In this document: piece by piece, positions 43,359 through 55,100 of the stretch
Layout of the letters: every line of letters begins with the position of its first letter
How positions within the stretch are numbered: position 1 is the first letter of the stretch
Origin: an uncultured Bacteroidia bacterium
GTDB taxonomy: Bacteria; Bacteroidota; Bacteroidia; Bacteroidales; UBA932
Assembly (NCBI GenBank): GCA_902778105.1
Contig: CACYWN010000002.1
Location: 1 to 64,000, forward strand
Reading direction: 5' to 3'
DNA: 64,000 nucleotides
Translations under genes and position numbers: made by a program
Notes under the pieces: generated by a model
What the model was told of the DNA's origin: nothing
The model's input: only the letters and a program-made list of their open reading frames with translations
The model's database searches: none

Positions 43359-44501
43359 ATGTTCAATTATAAACTGACTGCCCAGGATCCCCAGTCCGCC
43401 GCCCGCGCGGGCGTGATCTCGACCGACCACGGCGAGATCCGTACGCCCATTTTCATGCCGGTGGGGACGGTCGGATCCGTCAAAGGCGTCTATCACAGGG
43501 ATTTGGAGGAGGATATCCGGGCGGAGATCATTCTCGGAAACACCTATCACCTCTACTTGCGTCCCGGACTGGACACCCTCCGCAAGGCCGGTGGCCTGCA
43601 CCGGTTCGAGCATTGGGACCGGCCCATCCTGACCGACAGCGGCGGCTTCCAGGTCTTTTCCCTGGCCCCTATCCGGAAGCTGACGCCGGAAGGATGCCGT
43701 TTCGCCTCCCACATCGACGGTTCCCGGCATATCTTCACCCCGGAGAACAATGTGGAGACCCAGCGGATCATCGGCGCCGACATCGTGATGGCCCTCGACG
43801 AATGCTGCCCGGGGGATGCAGACCTCCGCTATGCGGCCAAGTCGCTGAAACTCACCCAGGGCTGGCTGGAGCGCTTCGCCCGTCATTTCGACGAGACGGA
43901 ACCCCTTTACGGCTACGGCCAGACCATGTTTCCCATCATCCAGGGCTGCGTGTATCCGGACCTGCGGCGGCAGGCGGTGGAGCATGCGCTCACCCTGGAC
44001 AATGACAACCGCGGCGGCTATGCCGTCGGCGGCCTGGCGGTAGGGGAGCCTACGGAGAAGATGTATGAGATGCTGGAGATCACCTGTCCGCTCCTCCCGG
44101 AGAACAAGCCCCGTTATCTGATGGGCGTGGGTACCCCGGCGAACATCCTTGAGGGTATCGCCCGCGGCATCGACATGTTCGACTGCGTGATGCCCACCCG
44201 CAACGGACGGAACGGCATGCTCTTTACCTGGAACGGTATCATGAACATGCGCAACGCCAAATGGACCGACGACTTCACGGAACTGGACCCGGAAGGCACT
44301 TCCTTCGTCGACCACTATTACACCCGTGCCTATCTCCACCATCTGTTTATCGCAAAGGAAATGTTCGCTGCGATGGTGGCGTCGGAGCACAACCTGGCCT
44401 TTTACCTGGACCTTGTCCGGACGGCCCGCCGCCATATCGAGGCGGGGGACTTCGCTGCCTGGAAGGATGCGACGGTCCGCAAGCTGATGCAACGCCTATG
44501 A
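43359..44501 (+). CDS. tgt: tRNA-guanine transglycosylase, zinc-site variant
   Basis: This 380-residue enzyme exchanges guanine 34 for a queuine precursor in His, Asp, Asn and Tyr tRNAs. It has the motifs LTDSGGFQVFSL, DECCPGD, GGLAVGEP, and the nucleophile Asp at about 275 (DCVMPTRNGRNG). The C-terminal zinc site, normally C-x-C-x2-C with a His, is missing: the matching segment reads DPEGTSFVDHYYTRAYLHH. As I recall, Bacteroides homologues share this loss. It is the first gene of a run tgt-lptF/G-dut-murF. Confidence 0.93.
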   Translation: MFNYKLTAQDPQSAARAGVISTDHGEIRTPIFMPVGTVGSVKGVYHRDLEEDIRAEIILGNTYHLYLRPGLDTLRKAGGLHRFEHWDRPILTDSGGFQVFSLAPIRKLTPEGCRFASHIDGSRHIFTPENNVETQRIIGADIVMALDECCPGDADLRYAAKSLKLTQGWLERFARHFDETEPLYGYGQTMFPIIQGCVYPDLRRQAVEHALTLDNDNRGGYAVGGLAVGEPTEKMYEMLEITCPLLPENKPRYLMGVGTPANILEGIARGIDMFDCVMPTRNGRNGMLFTWNGIMNMRNAKWTDDFTELDPEGTSFVDHYYTRAYLHHLFIAKEMFAAMVASEHNLAFYLDLVRTARRHIEAGDFAAWKDATVRKLMQRL

Positions 44502-45586
44502 TCGGAGTCAAGAAACTCGACTGGTATATCATCGGGAAGTTCATGGGGTCCTTCTTCGTGGCCCTGGCGCTTCTGACGGTCATCGTGATCATCTTCGACG
44601 TGAGCGAGAAGATCGACGATTTCGTCCAGAAGGAGGCGCCCCTCAAGGCCATCATCGTGGACTATTACCTGAACTTCATCCCGTACTTCATGAACATGTA
44701 CAGCCCGATGGTCGTTTTCCTGACGGTCATCCTGTTCACGTCCAAGATGGCGCAGAATTCCGAGATCGTCGCGATCCTGTCGTGCGGCGTGAGTTTTCAC
44801 CGGATGATGGTCCCGTACCTCGTTTCGGCGGCCCTGGTCGCCCTCCTGTCCCTCGGACTGGGTCTGTGGGTAATCCCGCGGGCGAACGTGACCCGGGTGG
44901 CCTTCGAGCAGAAGTACAACCCGCGCGCCAAGGTCAAGTTCGGTCACGACATGCATTACAAGCTGGAGGACAACAAGTACGTGTACATCGAGTCTTTCAG
45001 CGGCTGGAACAATACCGCCTACAACTTCACCCTCGAGCAGATCTCCGACGAGCATCTGGTCTCGAAGCTCTCCGCCGAATCGGCCCAGTGGGACAGCCTG
45101 TCGGGGAAATGGAAGCTGAGGAACTGGTTCATCCGCGAGTACGGCGAAGGCCTGCAGGACCGGATCCGGACCGGGAAACAGCTGGATACGACCCTCAGCC
45201 TCACCATCGACGACTTCTATTACAACGAATACACCATCGAGCGCCTGGACAAGAAACAGCTCGACCAGCTCATCGACACCCAGGTCGCCCGCGGTGACGC
45301 GACGGTGATGAACGCCCAGATGGAGAAGCACCGGCGCTACTCGATGCCCCTGTCGGCCATCATCCTCACGGTCATCGGTGTCGCCCTGTGCTCCAAGAAG
45401 AAGCGGGGCGGCATGGGATGGAATATCGCCATGGGCCTTGCCCTCGGCTTCTCGTACGTCCTTTTCGAGCAGTTCAGCAAGATGTTCGTCGTCACGGGAA
45501 CCTTGCCGGCCGGCATCGCCACTTGGATCCCGAACATCCTGTATGCGATCATCGCGGCCACCCTGTATGCCCTTGCCCCCAAGTAA
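44498..45586 (+). CDS. LptF/LptG family lipopolysaccharide export permease
   Basis: This 362-residue permease begins [20 protein letters not shown] and has three N-terminal and three C-terminal membrane helices flanking a periplasmic beta-jellyroll (about residues 130-270). That is the YjgP/YjgQ layout. It moves LPS from the inner membrane to the Lpt bridge with LptB. The ATG overlaps the tgt stop (ATGA). The single gene cannot be assigned to F or G with certainty. Confidence 0.88.
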   Translation: MIGVKKLDWYIIGKFMGSFFVALALLTVIVIIFDVSEKIDDFVQKEAPLKAIIVDYYLNFIPYFMNMYSPMVVFLTVILFTSKMAQNSEIVAILSCGVSFHRMMVPYLVSAALVALLSLGLGLWVIPRANVTRVAFEQKYNPRAKVKFGHDMHYKLEDNKYVYIESFSGWNNTAYNFTLEQISDEHLVSKLSAESAQWDSLSGKWKLRNWFIREYGEGLQDRIRTGKQLDTTLSLTIDDFYYNEYTIERLDKKQLDQLIDTQVARGDATVMNAQMEKHRRYSMPLSAIILTVIGVALCSKKKRGGMGWNIAMGLALGFSYVLFEQFSKMFVVTGTLPAGIATWIPNILYAIIAATLYALAPK

Positions 45587-45587
45587 C

Positions 45588-46019
45588 ATGAAAGTGAAGA
45601 TTGTCAACAAGTCCGGCCAGCCTCTGCCGGCCTATGCCACCGCGCTTTCCGCCGGAATGGACCTCCGGGCCGACCTGGAAGCCCCCGTCATCCTGGAACC
45701 CCTCGAACGGATCCTGGTGCCGACAGGCCTTTCCATCGCCCTTCCGGCCGGATTCGAGGCGCAGGTGCGCCCCCGCAGCGGCCTCGCCGCCAAGCACGGC
45801 GTCACCGTGCTCAACACCCCCGGCACCATCGACGCCGACTACCGGGGCGAAATCAAGGTCATCCTCGTGAACCTGTCCCATACCCCTTTCACCATCGCTC
45901 CCGGCGAGCGGATCGCCCAGCTGGTCGTCGCGCGTCATGAACGGGTGGAATGGGAGGAAGCGGAATCCCTGGACGAAACGGCCCGCGGTGAGGGCGGATT
46001 CGGAAGTACTGGAAGATAA
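45588..46019 (+). CDS. dut: dUTP pyrophosphatase
   Basis: This 143-residue enzyme hydrolyses dUTP to keep uracil out of DNA. It has the five trimeric dUTPase motifs, including [30 protein letters not shown] and the C-terminal [11 protein letters not shown]. It starts 1 nt after the LptF/G stop and ends 4 nt before murF. Confidence 0.95.
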   Translation: MKVKIVNKSGQPLPAYATALSAGMDLRADLEAPVILEPLERILVPTGLSIALPAGFEAQVRPRSGLAAKHGVTVLNTPGTIDADYRGEIKVILVNLSHTPFTIAPGERIAQLVVARHERVEWEEAESLDETARGEGGFGSTGR

Positions 46020-46023
46020 TACT

Positions 46024-47319
46024 ATGGAAATCAACGAACTGTATGCTCTTTTCCTGGCCTCCAAGGGGGTGAACACGGATACCCGTACCCTGGAACCGGG
46101 ACAGATCTTCGTCGCCCTCCAAGGGGAAACTTTCGACGGAAACACCTATGCCCTGAAAGCGCTGGAGAGCGGCGCGACGTATGCTGTCGTCAATGAGTAC
46201 GTGGAGGGCGAAGATCCCCGCCTGATCAAGGTACCGGACACCCTTCGCACCCTGAAGGAACTGGCCGCTTACCATCGGCGTCAGCTGGACATTCCCGTCA
46301 TCGGCCTGACCGGTACCAACGGGAAGACGACCACGAAGGAACTCATCCGCGAGGTCCTGTCCACCCATTATCGGGTCGCTGCGACCAAAGGCAACCTGAA
46401 CAATGACATCGGCGTTCCCCTGACGGTCCTTTCCATCGGTCCCGATGCGGAAATCGCCGTCGTGGAAATGGGTGCCAGCCATCCGGACGACATCGCTGCC
46501 TTGACCTGGGTGAGCCAGCCCGACTACGGCCTCATCACCAATGTGGGCAAGGCCCATCTGCTCGGGTTCGGCAGCTTTGAAGGGGTCAAGAAGGCCAAAG
46601 GGCAATTGTACGACTGGCTGTCGGAGCACGACGGACAGGCCTTTGTCAATGTGGACGACGAGAACCTGTACGGCATGGCCGTCTCCCGGCCGTTGTCCAT
46701 CATCCCGTACGGGGTGGCCGGCGAGGACGCAGTCATCCTGCCCACATCGGCCGACCAGCCTTATCTGCGGATGGAAATCGGTGGACAAGAGCTTGATACA
46801 CACCTTGTCGGGGCTTACAATTCCGCCAACGTGATGGGCGCTCTCGCCGTCGGCCGCCAGTTCGGCATCTCCCTGGAAGAGGGGATGGCCGCCATCGCCG
46901 CCTATGTGCCCTCCAACAACCGCTCGCAGATGACCCGGACGGAGCGCAATGTCGTCATCGAGGATGCCTATAATGCCAATCCCTCGTCGATGGCCGCCGC
47001 CCTGGACAATTTCGCCGCCCTGGCGGATCCGTGCAAGATCGTCATGCTGGGCGATATGCGCGAGCTGGGGGAGGATTCCGTGCAGGAGCATATCGGCATC
47101 GTGAAGAAACTGGATACCTGCGGCTTGACCCATGCCTGCCTGGTAGGGGAGGAATTCCGGAAAGCACTGCAGGAAGCCGGCACGCCTGCCTATGTCAAGT
47201 GGTTCGCCACGTCAGACGATCTGGCCGCAGCGTTGGCCGAACGTCCCTTGACGGGTGCGACAGTCCTCGTCAAAGGCTCCAACAGCATGCGGATGGGGAA
47301 AGTCCTTCCTACGCTTTAG
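46024..47319 (+). CDS. murF: UDP-N-acetylmuramoyl-tripeptide--D-alanyl-D-alanine ligase
   Basis: This 431-residue Mur ligase adds D-Ala-D-Ala to the peptidoglycan precursor. The ATP loop GLTGTNGKTTTK, the EMGASHPDDI segment and EDAYNANPSSM identify MurF rather than MurE or MurC. The start at 46024 is close behind dut. The 3' end overlaps the convergent PAP2 gene by 11 nt. Confidence 0.93.
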   Translation: MEINELYALFLASKGVNTDTRTLEPGQIFVALQGETFDGNTYALKALESGATYAVVNEYVEGEDPRLIKVPDTLRTLKELAAYHRRQLDIPVIGLTGTNGKTTTKELIREVLSTHYRVAATKGNLNNDIGVPLTVLSIGPDAEIAVVEMGASHPDDIAALTWVSQPDYGLITNVGKAHLLGFGSFEGVKKAKGQLYDWLSEHDGQAFVNVDDENLYGMAVSRPLSIIPYGVAGEDAVILPTSADQPYLRMEIGGQELDTHLVGAYNSANVMGALAVGRQFGISLEEGMAAIAAYVPSNNRSQMTRTERNVVIEDAYNANPSSMAAALDNFAALADPCKIVMLGDMRELGEDSVQEHIGIVKKLDTCGLTHACLVGEEFRKALQEAGTPAYVKWFATSDDLAAALAERPLTGATVLVKGSNSMRMGKVLPTL

Positions 47320-47905
47320 CCGGTTCCAGCCAGCGGCGGATGGCTCCGCGGCCCAGGGCTGCGGTGAACAGGCCCGCCGCAATCCCGAACAGGGTTCCCA
47401 CCAGGATGTCTCCGAAATAGTGCGCCGCCATCATCACGCGGCTTACCGCGACCAGGAACGCCCAGAGGAAGGCGCCCCAGGTATAAACCTTATAATCATG
47501 TGAGGGATCGTTGAGCCGGAATCCCAGGGAGGAGCAGACCGCGAATCCGAAGGCGTTGCTCGCGTGTCCGGAGAAGAAACCGAAGAAACTGTAGCGGGTC
47601 AGCGGCCAGTGGAGCCCGTGCTGGAGCATCCAGGTGGAATAGCATGGCCGCAGACGTCCGATACCGTCCTTGATATGGGAGGAGACCTGGTCGCACAGGA
47701 TCACCGTCAGGATGCAGGTCAGGATGACCACCAGCCCTTTTTTCCACCCCAGGCGGTAGATCATCATCCCCATGATGGCTCCATAGGCCGGAAACCAGAT
47801 CCGGATGTCCGAGAGGAACATCCAGAACGGGTCCGTGAAGGCGGAATGGAAGCCGTTGAGCCAGAGGGTGATGTCCTGGTCTATGCCGATGAGCCTTTCC
47901 AGCAT
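47309..47905 (-). CDS. PAP2 family phosphatase, membrane bound
   Basis: This 198-residue protein has five to six membrane helices and the three PAP2 motifs: KDGIGRLRP, the SGHAS segment, and SRVMMAAHYFGDILVG. Relatives dephosphorylate undecaprenyl pyrophosphate, lipid A or phosphatidic acid; the substrate here is not fixed. It begins 1 nt after the obg stop. Confidence 0.88.
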   Translation of the reverse strand: MLERLIGIDQDITLWLNGFHSAFTDPFWMFLSDIRIWFPAYGAIMGMMIYRLGWKKGLVVILTCILTVILCDQVSSHIKDGIGRLRPCYSTWMLQHGLHWPLTRYSFFGFFSGHASNAFGFAVCSSLGFRLNDPSHDYKVYTWGAFLWAFLVAVSRVMMAAHYFGDILVGTLFGIAAGLFTAALGRGAIRRWLEPAKA

Positions 47906-47906
47906 G

Positions 47907-48899
47907 CTACTTGTTCAGGGCTTTCCAGAGTTCTTCCTTGAGCTCGCTGAGACCCGTCTGCGCGACGGAGGAGATGAACACGTGCGGAATGCCTTCCGGA
48001 AGCTTTTTCTCGATCTTCTTCCGCTCCTTTTCGTCGATGAGGTCGGTTTTCGTGACCGCCAGGACGCGGTCCTTCACCAGCAGTTCGGGGTTGTATTCCC
48101 TGAGCTCGTTGAGGAGGATTTCGTAGCATTTGGCTACGTCCGGCTCGTCGGCGGCGACCATGAACAGCAGGACGGAGTTCCGTTCTATGTGCCGCAGGAA
48201 CCGCATGCCGATGCCGCGGCCTTCGTGGGCGCCCTCGATGATGCCGGGGATATCGGCCATCACGAAGGACCGGTCGTCATAATACCGGACGATGCCCAGG
48301 TTGGGCTCCAGGGTGGTGAAGGCGTAATTGGCAATCTTGGGCTTCGCCGAGGTGATGGCGGCAAGGAGGGTGGACTTGCCCGCATTCGGGAAACCGACCA
48401 GGCCGACATCGGCCAGCACCTTCAGCTCCAGGATGTACCAGCCTTCGACGCCTTCCTCACCGGGCTGTGCATAGCGCGGGGTCTGGTTGGTGGGGGACTT
48501 GAAATGGTCGTTTCCCCAGCCGCCGCGGCCGCCCTCGCACAGGATGTACTCCTGACCGGGCTCCACGATTTCGGTGATGACTTCGTCGGTCTCCGCATCC
48601 TTGACGGTGACGCCGAGGGGCACTTCCAGGACGATGTCCGCCCCGTTCTTCCCCCGGCGGAGAGCCGCTCCGCCCGGATCGCCGTTCTCGGCCCGCACGA
48701 CTTTCCGGTAACGCAGGTGGATGAGGGTCCAGAACTGCGGGTTCGCCCGGAGGATGATGTGTCCGCCACGTCCGCCGTCACCGCCGTCCGGGCCGCCCTT
48801 GGGTACATATTTCGCCCTGTGCAGATGCATGGATCCGGCTCCGCCGTGTCCGCTCGCACAGAAGATTTTCACATAGTCTATGAAATTCGATTCGGCCAT
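47907..48899 (-). CDS. obg: GTPase Obg (ribosome assembly)
   Basis: This 330-residue GTPase has the glycine-rich Obg domain ([12 protein letters not shown]) in the first 160 residues. The G domain has [16 protein letters not shown] and TKTDL, and a short C-terminal tail follows. It takes part in 50S maturation and stress control. The ATG at 48899 matches the family start ([13 protein letters not shown]); the long upstream frame is a shadow of the divergent lipoprotein gene. Confidence 0.95.
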   Translation of the reverse strand: MAESNFIDYVKIFCASGHGGAGSMHLHRAKYVPKGGPDGGDGGRGGHIILRANPQFWTLIHLRYRKVVRAENGDPGGAALRRGKNGADIVLEVPLGVTVKDAETDEVITEIVEPGQEYILCEGGRGGWGNDHFKSPTNQTPRYAQPGEEGVEGWYILELKVLADVGLVGFPNAGKSTLLAAITSAKPKIANYAFTTLEPNLGIVRYYDDRSFVMADIPGIIEGAHEGRGIGMRFLRHIERNSVLLFMVAADEPDVAKCYEILLNELREYNPELLVKDRVLAVTKTDLIDEKERKKIEKKLPEGIPHVFISSVAQTGLSELKEELWKALNK

Positions 48900-48916
48900 G
48901 ATGATCCGCTTTCCTG

Positions 48917-48924
48917 CAAAGATA
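48917..48924 (-). promoter_or_regulatory. -7 box for obg
   Basis: On the minus strand TATCTTTG lies 17 nt before the obg ATG. Confidence 0.5.
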
Positions 48925-48965
48925 CCGTTTTTTTCGGAAAGGGTAGAAGAATCAAAAAATAATCC

Positions 48966-48973
48966 TAAATTTG
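48966..48973 (+). promoter_or_regulatory. -7 box for the large lipoprotein operon
   Basis: TAAATTTG lies 35 nt before the ATG at 49009, the spacing also seen before 6156 and 11160. The -33 box is not obvious. Confidence 0.5.
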
Positions 48974-49008
48974 TAGTAACTGCAATTTGATAACCTATCT
49001 TTTTAATA

Positions 49009-52000
49009 ATGAAAAGAATCCTGCTTTTCTTATTTCCGCTTCTCCTCTTTGCGGCGACAGTATCGTGTTCGCAGTTAGGGGAGAAGGAGATTGCCGTGGA
49101 GTCTGTCACCCTGAGCCAGCCCACCGCCGAGATGCTGATCGGGGAGACCATCAAGCTGGTGGCGACCGTCCTGCCGGCCAATGCTTCGGACAAATCCGTC
49201 AACTGGGCCTCGTCCAAACAGTCCGTGGCGACGGTGACGCCCTTCGGCGAAGTCAAGGCCCTGGAGGTGGGAACGTCCACCATTACGGCGTCCTGCAGCG
49301 GTAAGTCCGCCACGTGCGTGGTCACGGTGTCCAAGGGGGCCGTCCAGGTCGTCTCCGTTTCGCTGGACCGGTCGGAATGCAAGTTGTCGGTGGGCGATGA
49401 GATTGTTCTCACGGCAACCGTAGCCCCGGACAATGCCACGGACAAGGCGGTCAGCTGGCAAAGTTCGAATCCCCTGGTCGCGAGCGTCGACCAGGGAGGA
49501 AGGGTGAAAGGCCTTTCGGAAGGAAAAGCCACCGTCACGGCGACGGCAGGCGGCCAGTCGGCCAGCTGCGAGGTGACGGTTTCCCAGGATGTGGTTCCCG
49601 TCGCTTCGGTCGGACTGGACCGGACATCGGTCACCCTGGAAGAAAAGCAGCGCACCCAGCTGATCGCGACGGTCAGTCCGGGTGACGCCACGGACAAGAC
49701 TGTCACGTGGTCTACTTCCGATCCTTCCGTCGCGACGGTGGACCAGGAAGGCTGGGTGACGGCGGTCAAGGAAGGAAGTGCCACTGTCACGGCGAAAGCC
49801 GGCGCCCAGTCCGCGAAATGCAGCGTCACCGTCCAGAACAAGGTGATCCCGGTTACATCCATCTCCATCAGCAAGTCCAGCCTGCAGCTGACGAAGGGAC
49901 AGTCGGAGACCCTGACGGCGACGGTCAGCCCCTCCGATGCCACGGACAAGACTGTCACGTGGAGCAGTTCGGACGCTACGGTCGCCAGCGTGACCAAGGA
50001 TGGCAAGGTGACGGGTCTCAAGGGAGGCAGTGTCACCGTGACGGCGAAGGCCGGTGAAAAATCGGCGCAGTGCAGTGTCACCGTGACCGTTCCAGTCGAG
50101 GATGTCTCCCTGGACCGCGCCAGCGTGACCCTGGAGGAAAAGCAGACCACGACACTGGTCGCGACGGTCAGTCCTTCCGATGCCACGGACAAGACGGTCA
50201 CCTGGTCCTCTTCGGACAGCGATGTGGCGACCGTGGACCAGAACGGCAAGGTGACGGCGGTGAAGGAAGGCGTCGCGACGGTCGAGGCTGAGGTGGGCGG
50301 AAAGTCTGCGACTTGTTCCGTCACGGTCAGCAAGGCCGTGGTGCCTGTATCCTCCATCAGCCTGGATGTGAGCCGTCTGGACCTGGTGGTCGGCGGTACG
50401 GCCACCCTGACGGCCACGGTTGCGCCGGAGGACGCCACGGACAAGACGGTCACCTGGAGCAGTACGGATGCGACGGTCGTCAGCGTGGACCAGAAGGGCA
50501 AGGTAACGGCCCTGAAGGGCGGTACGGCGACGATTACGGCCAAGGCCGGCGAAAAATCGGCCAATGCCCTGGTCGACGTGATGGAAGTGACGCCCGCCAC
50601 CCTGGAGGTGGACGGAGAAGGGGAAAGCTTCGATGTCACCGTCATCACGACCCGCTCCTATCACGTGAGTTCCAAGCCGGATTGGATCACGGAGAAATCC
50701 GTGGAGAAGCAGGTCCATCATTTCGAGGCGGTTCCCAACGACAAGACGGAGGAAAGGACCGGCATCATTGTCTTCTGCGACGATGTGGGGTCCTGCATCC
50801 CCTGCGAAGTGAAGCAGAAGGGCAATTTCGGACTGGCCGTAACCCCCGGGGAACTCACTTTTGAGCTGGAAGGCGGTGAGGGCTCTTTCAGCGTCGTCAC
50901 GGCACTGGGCTGGACGGCCTCTTCCAACGCCTCCTGGTGCCGGGTCTCTCCCGGAAGCGGCACCGGCCAAGGAACCGTAAAGGTGACGGTCGATGCGTAC
51001 CGGGTGGTTGGCGACCGCAATGCCGTTATCACGGTCAAAGCCGGAGATGTCGTCCGTACGGTCAGCATCTCCCAGCACGGGGTCATTCCGTTCTCCGTTT
51101 CTCCCGCTTCGGTGGACCTGGGAGAAGAGGGCGGCAGTTTTGAGGTATCGGTGTCCGGTTCCTACGGATATCACGTCAGCGGAATGCCCGAATGGATCAG
51201 CCAGACCTCCGTCAAGGACAGGGTCCATACGTTCCAGGCGACGGCCAATTCCGCGCTGGAAGTACGCAGCGGGGTGGTTACTTTCTGCGATGACGAAGGG
51301 ACATGCCTGTCCGTCTTCGTACAGCAGGCCGCCCACGTCCGCGGACCGGATGAAGTGGACTGGACCAAGGAGTTCTACCACCGTTCCCTGTTCATGCGCT
51401 TCACCGCTACCTGGTGCGGGTGGTGTCCCCGGATGGCCTCTGCCGTGAAGCTGGCCCAGCAGCAGGATCCGGGCAAGATCGAGGCGATCAGCCTGCATGG
51501 AGGCGGAAGCAAACTGGTATTCCAGGCCGGCAGTACCCTGGAGACCACCTATGGCATAAACGGTTATCCGAGCGGCGTGTTGGACGGCCGGAAGCAGATA
51601 GCCAACTATGCGATGGAAACGACGGCCGGCTACATTTCCGAGGGTCTCAGGCAGCGGGAAGCGGCCTATCCTACCGTTTCCGCAATCGGATGGACCTCTT
51701 CCTTCTCCGGCCAGAAACTGTCCATCGAAACCCATGTCTTCATCAAGGAGCCGGGCAATTACAAGTATACGGTCCTGCTGGTGGAGGACGGCATCGTCGG
51801 CTACCAGGCCGACTTTGAAGTCGGCGACCATCAGGACTACCGCCACGACGGGGTCGTCCGTGTAGCTGTGACGGATATTTCCGGCGAAACATTCACCACC
51901 ACATCGTCCAATTCGGTGCAAACCAGGAAATTCTCCATCAACCTGCCTTCCTCCTACAAGAAGGAGAATCTGCGGATCCTCGTCTATGTGCAGCGGGCCT

Positions 52001-52158
52001 ACGGCTCCCTGTCCAAGATCGAAGCATCCGATTACGACGGCTATTTCGTGGACAACTGCGCTTCGGGCAAGGCCGGCGGCATCATGCGTCCCGCCGTCAT
52101 CTCCGAGGCCGGCGGTGGAAACGAGGACTTCATCGATGGTAAACCCATTAACTGGTAA
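49009..52158 (+). CDS. surface lipoprotein: six Big_2 domains, three BACON domains, Omp28/thioredoxin-like domain
   Basis: This 1049-residue lipoprotein (signal ending VSCS) has six bacterial Ig-like Big_2 repeats at about residues 28-525, of the form [13 protein letters not shown]...GKVTALKGG. Three BACON-type domains follow, starting near 526, 608 and 694. An Omp28-like domain begins near 782, with a CGWC redox motif at about 803-806 ([13 protein letters not shown]). BACON domains often help bind glycans or mucin. The Omp28 fold resembles thioredoxin but its role is unproven. It ends 4 nt before the next gene and leads a three-gene unit. The Big_2 repeats are nearly identical in DNA sequence. 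Confidence 0.87.
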   Translation: MKRILLFLFPLLLFAATVSCSQLGEKEIAVESVTLSQPTAEMLIGETIKLVATVLPANASDKSVNWASSKQSVATVTPFGEVKALEVGTSTITASCSGKSATCVVTVSKGAVQVVSVSLDRSECKLSVGDEIVLTATVAPDNATDKAVSWQSSNPLVASVDQGGRVKGLSEGKATVTATAGGQSASCEVTVSQDVVPVASVGLDRTSVTLEEKQRTQLIATVSPGDATDKTVTWSTSDPSVATVDQEGWVTAVKEGSATVTAKAGAQSAKCSVTVQNKVIPVTSISISKSSLQLTKGQSETLTATVSPSDATDKTVTWSSSDATVASVTKDGKVTGLKGGSVTVTAKAGEKSAQCSVTVTVPVEDVSLDRASVTLEEKQTTTLVATVSPSDATDKTVTWSSSDSDVATVDQNGKVTAVKEGVATVEAEVGGKSATCSVTVSKAVVPVSSISLDVSRLDLVVGGTATLTATVAPEDATDKTVTWSSTDATVVSVDQKGKVTALKGGTATITAKAGEKSANALVDVMEVTPATLEVDGEGESFDVTVITTRSYHVSSKPDWITEKSVEKQVHHFEAVPNDKTEERTGIIVFCDDVGSCIPCEVKQKGNFGLAVTPGELTFELEGGEGSFSVVTALGWTASSNASWCRVSPGSGTGQGTVKVTVDAYRVVGDRNAVITVKAGDVVRTVSISQHGVIPFSVSPASVDLGEEGGSFEVSVSGSYGYHVSGMPEWISQTSVKDRVHTFQATANSALEVRSGVVTFCDDEGTCLSVFVQQAAHVRGPDEVDWTKEFYHRSLFMRFTATWCGWCPRMASAVKLAQQQDPGKIEAISLHGGGSKLVFQAGSTLETTYGINGYPSGVLDGRKQIANYAMETTAGYISEGLRQREAAYPTVSAIGWTSSFSGQKLSIETHVFIKEPGNYKYTVLLVEDGIVGYQADFEVGDHQDYRHDGVVRVAVTDISGETFTTTSSNSVQTRKFSINLPSSYKKENLRILVYVQRAYGSLSKIEASDYDGYFVDNCASGKAGGIMRPAVISEAGGGNEDFIDGKPINW
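49684..50457 (+). repeat. near-identical Big_2 coding repeats
   Basis: A 27-nt block encoding DATDKTVTW recurs at 49684, 49936, 50179 and 50431, about 81-84 codons apart. Copies 1 and 2 share 24 identical bases, as do copies 3 and 4. Such repeats allow domain loss or gain by recombination. Confidence 0.85.
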
Positions 52159-52162
52159 GGCT

Positions 52163-55100
52163 ATGAGAAAGATTGGACATTTACCCGGAATGTTGCTGGC
52201 TCTTGGCCTCTGTGCCTGCCAGAACCTGTTGGAAGAGGACCTTCTCCAGGATGCCCGGATGCACCCCGGAGAGACGATCCTGAAGGCGACCATAGAATCC
52301 GGTTCCCCGACAAGGACTTCGCTTTCTTCCGAAGGGAACGGCGTCAATAAGGTCCTGTGGAGCGAGGGTGACGTAATCGGCGTCTTTGTCGATGACGCTG
52401 CGGATGCCAGCGTCTTCCGGCTGGTCGACGGAGCCGGGACCCGGAATGGAATATTCTCCGGCTCCGGCCAAGGCAGCCGGTATGTCGCGGCCTATCCTTA
52501 TGGACAGATCAAATCCCTGGAAGGGGATGTCCTGACGCTCGAGCTTCCGGTCGAACAGGAATCTGCCGATGGAAACGTCGGTTCCGGATCACTCCCGATG
52601 GTTGCCGTCGGAGTCTCCACGGACTTATCCTTCCGGAATGTGGCTTCGGTCCTGAAACTTTCCCTGAAGGGACACCAACTCGTTACCAGGTTGGTTTTCA
52701 GGCCGAAGGATCCATCCATCAAGGTCAGCGGCCCGATGAGCGTTTCCCTGGCCCGTCCCGACGATCCGGTGGTCACGATGTCTCCCGACGGCGTGGACAG
52801 TGTCGCCGTCAATGTCGGCGGCGTGCTGTTGGACAAAGACAAGGAGACAGTCTTCTATATCGGGCTTCCTGCCCAGACCTACCAGGGCGGTTTCACGGTG
52901 CGGATCTATACCTCCACCGGATATATGGACAAAACCTATGGCGCGGACTTCACGATGGAGCGTTCCAAGGTACATGCGGCCGGAGTGGTCACGGTCAAAC
53001 TGGACAGCGGCGTGGAAGTCAGCGAGTCCCTGGAGGGGCAAGGTACGGAGAAGGACCCGCTCAAGATAGCTTCCCTCGGTGATTTGCTCTTGATGCAGAC
53101 CTCGGTGAATGCGGGTCAGACCATCCGGACTTCCGTCGGGGGGCAGGTGGAAGCTGCCATGGCATCCTATATCCTCGTCCAGGATATCGACCTGGGCGGT
53201 CTCTACAATGAAAATACTGGAAAGAGCTGGACGCCGATCGGGAATTATTCCAACCTTTTCCGGGGAACCTTCGATGGAGGCGGCCATGAAATCGCTCATC
53301 TGTATATCCATGTCGAAGAGGATTGCCAGGGCTTGTTCGGGGCTGTGGAAAGCAGTACGATCCGGAATCTGACCATTTCCGGCGATGTGACCGCCCATGG
53401 TTATTGCGGTGTTTTGGCCGGGGATATGGGAAGGAAAACCACGGTGGACGGCGTCGTTACGAAGGGTACTGTCAAGGGCGAGAATCATGTGGGCGGACTC
53501 ATGGGTCACGCCTATCATGTGACGATGACATTCTGTAGGAACGAGGCTGATCTTCGGGATTGCGAGTACTATTGTGGCGGACTCGTCGGATTGACCGAGT
53601 TCAGCTGGATCCAGCATTGTACGAACAGGGGGAAAGTGGATGGAAATCAGCTGAGTGGAGGATTGGCGGGATACCTGAATGGGGCGAGGATTGTCGACTG
53701 TACCAATACGGGCGATGTGACCGGCACTTGGAGGATCGGCGGCCTGGGAGGTTACTTCTGGCAGGGAGGAAAGATCCTCAACAGCATCAATTACGGGAAT
53801 GTGAAGGGTTTGCAAGGTTCCCAATATGTCGGGGGCCTCGGCGGATTCGTGTCCAGCCGTGCCATTTCCTATCAGAAGGAAGCGACCATCGCCAACTGTA
53901 TCCATCTGGGGACGGTTGAAATAACGGATGGGACCTACTGCGGGTGGCTGGCCGGTTTCATCGGACTGGCCGACGGTGAGACGCCCATTGGCGATGAACC
54001 GGCTTCCGGAGCCTGGGTGAAGAACTGCTATTGGCTGCAGGACGGACCGATCTCCCTTCCGGAGGTGGGCGGCGGCCCCGGCATCGCGGAAAACAATTTC
54101 GCGCTGACCGAGGCGCAGCTGAAGGGAGAGCCCTATAATGGAACACTGTATGTGACGGCTGACGGCACCGGATTCAATCGGCTGATCGACGCCCTCAATG
54201 CCGGTGCCGTGTATTGGGGCAATGTCTGGGAGAATGGTTTCGGCTCCGGATGGGAGGGGAATCCACCCCTTTCCGGCTGGGTCTATCCTGGCCCCGGCTC
54301 GTACCCCGCCCTGACGGACCTGGAGGCGCAGATGCCCGGCAATTCCAAACCGATCTTCCGGATTTCGGCGGATTCGTTTGAAATGGATGCCGTGGGTGGT
54401 ACGTTCCAGGTGGAGGTGACTTCCAGCCAGGACTATACGGTCAGCCAGCTGCCGGAATGGATAACGGAGGTATCGTCGGAATCTCCCGCCAATCAGCCCC
54501 ATACGCGTATCTTTACGTATTCGGTGGCCGTCAACAGGTCGGCTTCGGAGCGTAAGGAATCCATCACGTTCACCAATGCGTCAGGAACGGTCCTCACGGT
54601 TAAATTGACCCAGAAAGCGCCGTATCTGACCATTTCCGTGACCGAGCTCCTTTTCCCGGATGCCGGTGGTTCGAAACGGATTCCGGTGTCGTCCAGCGTC
54701 GCCTGGAAAGTGACGTCGGAGGCGGACTGGTTCTCGGTGACCCCGGCCAGCGGTACCGGCGACGGAGCCCTGTCGGTCCTTGCCGAAGCGAATGGAAACG
54801 CCTCCGCCCGGGGAGGGTCCATCGTCTTATCCGCGGTGGATTTCCCCTATGAGTATGTCATCAACCTGGTCCAGTCCGGGTATGCCGGGGAGGAAACCGG
54901 TGATTGGAAGCAGCTTCCGTTCGTGCATCAATCCGTCGCCATGCGGTTTACGGCTACGTGGTGCGGCTGGTGTCCGTACATGAACCGCTCCATCCTCCGG
55001 GCCCAGGAACTGTATCCGGGCAAGATCCAGCATCTGGCCCTTCACGGAGGCGGAAGCGACCTGCAGTTCGATCCGACGGGTACCTTGATGAACCTGTTCC

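Noticed and set aside
49684-50457. Regularly spaced repeats as a CRISPR array.
   Set aside because: The repeats are in frame inside Ig-like domains and spaced by more than 200 nt, with related rather than unique sequence between them.
48900-50648. An upstream extension of the obg frame by about 580 codons.
   Set aside because: It is antisense to the Big_2 repeats (Thr/Val/Ser-rich) and Obg proteins begin at the conserved MAESNF start.
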